NCBI RefSeq assembly: GCF_014696925.1
Contig: NZ_JACJQY010000015.1
Span: forward strand, 1-64,000
Length of the DNA: 64,000 nucleotides
Reading direction: 5' to 3'
Source: Phormidium tenue FACHB-1050
GTDB taxonomy: Bacteria > Cyanobacteriota > Cyanobacteriia > Pseudanabaenales > Pseudanabaenaceae
Shown piece after piece: positions 60,853 to 64,000 of this stretch. Both the position numbers and the translations under genes were made by a program. Within the stretch, counting starts at the first letter, position 1, and every line of letters starts with the position of its first letter. Under the pieces are notes generated by a model. The model was not told the DNA's origin and ran no database searches. It saw only the letters and a program-made list of their open reading frames with translations.

Positions 60853-62553
60853 ATGCGGTTACTTTGGAAACCTATTGTCTTTTGTAGTGTGATCGCCATA
60901 TTTGGTTGTTTTTTAGAAAAAGATTCTATTCTTGCCCAACCTATTAGTCCCTCTGATTTAGTTCCTCCTAGTCCTACCAGACCAGAAGTACCACCACAGT
61001 TTTTACCTCCCATTGATCAACTACTAAAGCCAAATAGCCCCCAAATTCAACCGAACTTAGAAATACCCGATGCAAACAATACTTTTGTGGTGCAGCAATT
61101 CCAAGTTATTGGTAGTACGGTGTTCTCGGCTGATGAGTTAACTGCGGCTGTCAAACCTTTTACTAATCGTCCCATCAGTTTCAGTGAATTATTGCAAGCA
61201 AGGGCAGCGATCGCAGATTTATACATCCGTAACGGATACATCACATCAGGCGCTTTTATCCCTCCTCAAGAGACGAATAATGGCAATATCACAATTCAAG
61301 TCGTTGAAGGTAAGCTCGAAGAAATTCAGATCTCAGGGACAAATCGCGTTAACCCTAACTATATTCGCTCGCGGTTAGAAGTAGCAACGGGCGCTCCTTT
61401 AAACCGCGATCGCTTGCTCAATGCTTTGCAATTATTGCAGCTAGATCCTTTATTCTCGTTTGTTTCTTCAGAACTCAAAACTGGCTCACAACTAGGAACC
61501 AGCATCTTAGAGGTTAAGGTTGAAGAAGCAAATTCCTTTAATGTCAGGGCAAGCCTTGATAATTATGCGTCTCCTAGTGTTGGGCAGTTATCGCGTCAGG
61601 TTGAAATAAGCGATCGCAACTTACTGGGTCTAGGCGATCGCATTATCGCCACCTATGGTAATACCGATGGTCGAAATCAGTATAATCTCGGCTACACATT
61701 GCCAGTTAATGCCTATAACGGGACTTTGAGTTTTATTTTTAGCAATACCAACAGCAATGTGGTCGAATCCGAATTCAAAATTCTGGATATTTATTCCAAC
61801 TCTACAAATTACGAATTAACTTTTCGCCAACCACTCATCCAAACTCCTGCCCAAGAATTTGCGCTCGGTTTGACCGCATCTCATAGCGACAGCTTTACAA
61901 CCTTGCTCAAGTTACCAATTCCTATTTCAGCAGGTTCAGATGATTTCGGTAAAACTAAGCTCTCAGCTTTACGTTTTTTTCAAGACTATACACAGCGTAG
62001 TAGCGAGGATGTGATTGCCTTGCGATCGCAGATTAGTCTAGGGCTAGGTGGTTTTCTCAATTCTACGGTTAATCTCAAATCACCAGATAGCAGTTTTGTC
62101 GCTTGGCGTGGGCAGTTGCAATACATTCGGGCTTTAGCCACAGACACATTGCTGATCGTGAGTGGCGGACTCCAGTTTGCCGATCGCCCTTTGCCAGCCG
62201 CAGAAAAATTTAGTCTAGGAGGTTCTCAAAATGGTCGAGGTTATCGCCAAGATGTTCTAGTTGGTGATAGTGGAATGAATGTTTCCTTAGAAGCAAGATT
62301 TCCGATTGCCCGTGTTCCAGAATTACAAGGACTGTTGCAACTTGTCCCTTTTATTGATGTAGGAAGTGTGTGGAATAATGATGGTTCTGCTTCTACTGGC
62401 AATAACTGGATATTAGGAACAGGGTTAGGGCTGCGTTGGCAGATGGGCGATCGGCTTACAGCTAAATTAGATTACGGTTTACCCCTAATTTCCATAAGGA
62501 ATAATCGTCAAGACAATAGCATCTATTTTTCACTGTCGTATAGGCTATTTTAA
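60853..62553 (+). CDS. TpsB outer-membrane transporter (ShlB/FhaC family)
   Basis: A signal peptide (WKPIVFCSVIAIFGCFLEKD) is followed by a Pro-rich stretch, two POTRA domains (NTFVVQQFQVIGSTVFSADE with RAAIADLYIRNGYITSGAFI; and LEEIQISGTNRVNPNYIRSR), then a 16-strand barrel with KFSLGGSQNGRGYRQDVLVG, the VRGY/F-type loop motif, and a C-terminal Phe (SLSYRLF), the outer-membrane insertion signal. It would secrete the two TpsA proteins encoded divergently. 566 residues is standard. Confidence 0.95.
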   Translation: MRLLWKPIVFCSVIAIFGCFLEKDSILAQPISPSDLVPPSPTRPEVPPQFLPPIDQLLKPNSPQIQPNLEIPDANNTFVVQQFQVIGSTVFSADELTAAVKPFTNRPISFSELLQARAAIADLYIRNGYITSGAFIPPQETNNGNITIQVVEGKLEEIQISGTNRVNPNYIRSRLEVATGAPLNRDRLLNALQLLQLDPLFSFVSSELKTGSQLGTSILEVKVEEANSFNVRASLDNYASPSVGQLSRQVEISDRNLLGLGDRIIATYGNTDGRNQYNLGYTLPVNAYNGTLSFIFSNTNSNVVESEFKILDIYSNSTNYELTFRQPLIQTPAQEFALGLTASHSDSFTTLLKLPIPISAGSDDFGKTKLSALRFFQDYTQRSSEDVIALRSQISLGLGGFLNSTVNLKSPDSSFVAWRGQLQYIRALATDTLLIVSGGLQFADRPLPAAEKFSLGGSQNGRGYRQDVLVGDSGMNVSLEARFPIARVPELQGLLQLVPFIDVGSVWNNDGSASTGNNWILGTGLGLRWQMGDRLTAKLDYGLPLISIRNNRQDNSIYFSLSYRLF

Positions 62554-62586
62554 TTTTCAGTTCAGAATGTTTGATTACAGCGCTTA

Positions 62587-62702
62587 TATAACAATGAAAG
62601 AGATAGCAAGGACAAATCAAAACCCAAATAAATGAAGGCGGCGCAAAGCGCCGCCTTCATTTATTTGGGTTTTATGCTCTAAGCAAAACTTTCATTGCTA
62701 TA
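62587..62702. repeat. 116-bp palindromic element, copy F (inverted)
   Basis: The ends are TATAACAATGAAAG and TTTCATTGCTATA. The order of internal parts is reversed relative to copy B (CAAATCAAAACCC first). The central arm ATAAATGAAGGCGGCG has an exact complement. Confidence 0.8.
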
Positions 62703-62739
62703 ACTCAAAACATTTTTTGTAATATTAGTTTGAAGCAAT

Positions 62740-62916
62740 TTACCACCATCCACAACTAGGTAGATGACGAGGACACCCACCAAGCATCCGTATCCCCGAT
62801 AATTCCAAATTAGTAGTGGTGTTTTTAGGCTGAGAAATTGCTATAGCAGCAGTGCTGAAAGTGAGAAGAGTAGATGTCGCGATCGCAGAAGCTGATAGTA
62901 GAGAAGATATTTTCAT
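62740..62916 (-). CDS. Small exported peptide precursor with CGWW end, copy 1
   Basis: A 58-residue precursor. MKISSLLSASAIATSTLLTF with STAAIA gives a clear signal peptide, and cleavage would leave ISQPKNTTTN followed by GCPRHLPSCGWW. The two Cys could form a small loop. I start at ATG 62916, preceded by GGGG; a TTG 12 bases upstream is less likely. Near-identical signal sequence and flanking DNA occur at the gene at 63662. I know no matching family. Its location beside the two-partner secretion genes may be chance. Confidence 0.65.
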   Translation of the reverse strand: MKISSLLSASAIATSTLLTFSTAAIAISQPKNTTTNLELSGIRMLGGCPRHLPSCGWW

Positions 62917-63288
62917 AATTAACCCCAATGATTTTACGATTTGAATTCAAGAATTCTAATTTAGATTCAGCTTAGTAATTATTCTGATTCCCTACCCCAA
63001 ACACATAACTATAAAAGCTCAATTTCAATCTCTATTTTCTGATAGATATAGAAGCCAGTAGATTAGAGAAACTTGTTGTAGTAATTAACTATAGAATTAA
63101 TATATTCCATTTAAAGAGTGATTGTCTATCCTGAAAAGTTATAGGAAAGTTATCATATGCTTCATTGCAGATGTCATTAACAATCCGCATTGCTACCTCC
63201 AAAAAATTCTAGAAAATAAACTTCCTCTATCCTTATAGAATTTAGAATATTACTATCTTCATGCAAATATCTAGGGATTTTTAGTATA

Positions 63289-63404
63289 TATAGCAATGTA
63301 AGTTTTGATTAGGACATAAAACCCAAAAGATGAGTGGCGGCGCGAATCGCCGCCACTCATCTTTTGGGTTTTGATTTGTCCTAGCTATCTTTTACGTTGC
63401 TATA
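63289..63404. repeat. 116-bp palindromic element, copy G
   Basis: The ends are TATAGCAATGTAAG and TTTACGTTGCTATA. The arm AAGATGAGTGGCGGCG and its complement match copy B. Its terminal TATA is shared with copy H. Confidence 0.8.
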
Positions 63405-63516
63405 GCAAAGAAAGTTTTGCTTAGGACTTAAAACCCAAGAATCGAGTAGCGGCGCTTCGCGCCGCTACTCGATTCTTGGGTTTTGGTTTGTGCTAGCTAA
63501 CTCTTTTTTGCTGTAA
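63401..63516. repeat. 116-bp palindromic element, copy H
   Basis: It starts TATAGCAAAGAAAG at the end of copy G, and its last bases have decayed (TTGCTGTAA). The arm GAATCGAGTAGCGGCG is unlike all other copies but is again exactly matched by its complement. Confidence 0.78.
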
Positions 63517-63661
63517 ATATGGATTAGCAAGGTGGGCAATGCCTACCTTACTATGTTAATTGCAATTCAGAATGTTTGATTACAGAGCTTATAGCTCAAA
63601 AAGACTTTTGCAGTTCGTTTTGAGTTATGAAATCTGTAAATCAATATGAGTTTGAAGCAAT

Positions 63662-63919
63662 CTACCACCATCCACACAACCATTCAAATCCAGCAGGACA
63701 TCCCCTGCCAGAGTATTCCTCAGATTCTTCGTCATCTTCCTCTCCTTTTTCAACTTTGTCAGCGATCTTCAGTGGGGGATGCTCTGAGATTTGAATAGAC
63801 TGTGATTCTATGTTCGTAGTGATATTCTTAGGCTGAGAAATTGCTAAAGCAGCAGTGCTGAAAGCGATTAAAGTAGATGCTGCGATCGCAGAAGCTGATA
63901 GTAGAGAAGATATTTTCAT
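63662..63919 (-). CDS. Small exported peptide precursor with CGWW end, copy 2
   Basis: 85 residues. The signal peptide (MKISSLLSASAIAASTLIAF, STAALA) and the start of the mature part (ISQPKNITTN) are almost those of copy 1, and the end GCPAGFEWLCGWW keeps the two Cys and the GWW terminus. Between them is an acidic insert (KGEEDDEESEEYSGR). GGGGTT lies before the ATG as in copy 1. The shared ends and variable middle look like a processed or exposed peptide family. Function unknown. Confidence 0.7.
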   Translation of the reverse strand: MKISSLLSASAIAASTLIAFSTAALAISQPKNITTNIESQSIQISEHPPLKIADKVEKGEEDDEESEEYSGRGCPAGFEWLCGWW

Positions 63920-64000
63920 GATTAACCCCAGTGATTTTACGATTTAATTGGAAGGAATATAATTTAGAATCAATTTAGTAATTATTTTGATTCGCCCCCC

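Larger units (their letters stand above)
62929..63661. other. Intergenic region between the two peptide genes
   Basis: It holds the conserved upstream sequence of copy 1 (GATTTTACGATTT just before the gene), element copies G and H in tandem, a small hairpin AAGGTGGGCAATGCCTACCTT at 63529-63549, and TTCAGAATGTTTGATTACAG at 63570-63589, which is also found after tpsB at 62561. Confidence 0.6.

Noticed and set aside
13524-63516. The 116-bp elements as insertion sequences
   Set aside because: They are far too short to code for anything and no transposase gene is present in the window; they are described as repeats only.

Overview
The window is chromosomal DNA of a cyanobacterium. The octamer GCGATCGC (HIP1) occurs throughout, and several products are cyanobacterial in flavour: a DUF1830 protein, a DUF928 protein, split pntAA/pntAB/pntB, a CobT of the long TIGR00303-like type, an Ycf38-like ABC permease, and a B12-binding radical SAM protein of the kind found in oxygenic phototrophs. 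A filamentous Pseudanabaena-like organism is my inference; no marker gene here settles the genus.

Layout. 0.2-8.9 kb: a three-gene operon of two unrecognised proteins and a 1898-residue DEAD/DEAH helicase with a DUF1998-type C terminus, the best candidate for an undescribed (probably anti-phage) system; a small orphan gene follows. 9.6-19.4 kb: MBOAT acyltransferase with DUF1830 protein, radical SAM protein, Uma2 nuclease, membrane GTPase, a degenerate disulfide-reductase-like flavoprotein and a divergent CBS-PAS histidine kinase. 19.4-20.6 kb: coiled-coil protein. 21-36.8 kb: surface polysaccharide locus with Wzm/Wzt exporter, seven glycosyltransferases, a methyltransferase, a CapE/RmlD/CapG-like pathway to a UDP-linked 6-deoxy-L-HexNAc, and a GDP-mannose 4,6-dehydratase. 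36.8-49.6 kb: housekeeping genes (cobT, pnt operon, ABC permease, FKBP, tRNA-Phe, YdcF, recR, a metallopeptidase-like protein, PP2C, ABC1 kinase). 49.9-62.6 kb: a secretion/signalling island with CHASE2-diguanylate cyclase, DUF928 protein, exported CHAT-TPR protease, two tandem TpsA exoproteins and a divergent TpsB porin. 62.7-63.9 kb: two duplicated genes for small exported peptides ending in CGWW.

The intergenic space is unusual. It carries eight copies of a 116-bp element (counting a TA at each end) with imperfect terminal inverted repeats and a central palindrome. The arms of the palindrome differ from copy to copy but are always complementary within a copy. One copy has inserted into a second type of 115-bp inverted-repeat element with an apparent TA duplication. 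Many genes end in long, nearly perfect hairpins, and at least four of these contain the stop codon of the gene.

No transposase, rRNA or CRISPR array was found. Protein family names come from recognising motifs by eye, not from database searches.
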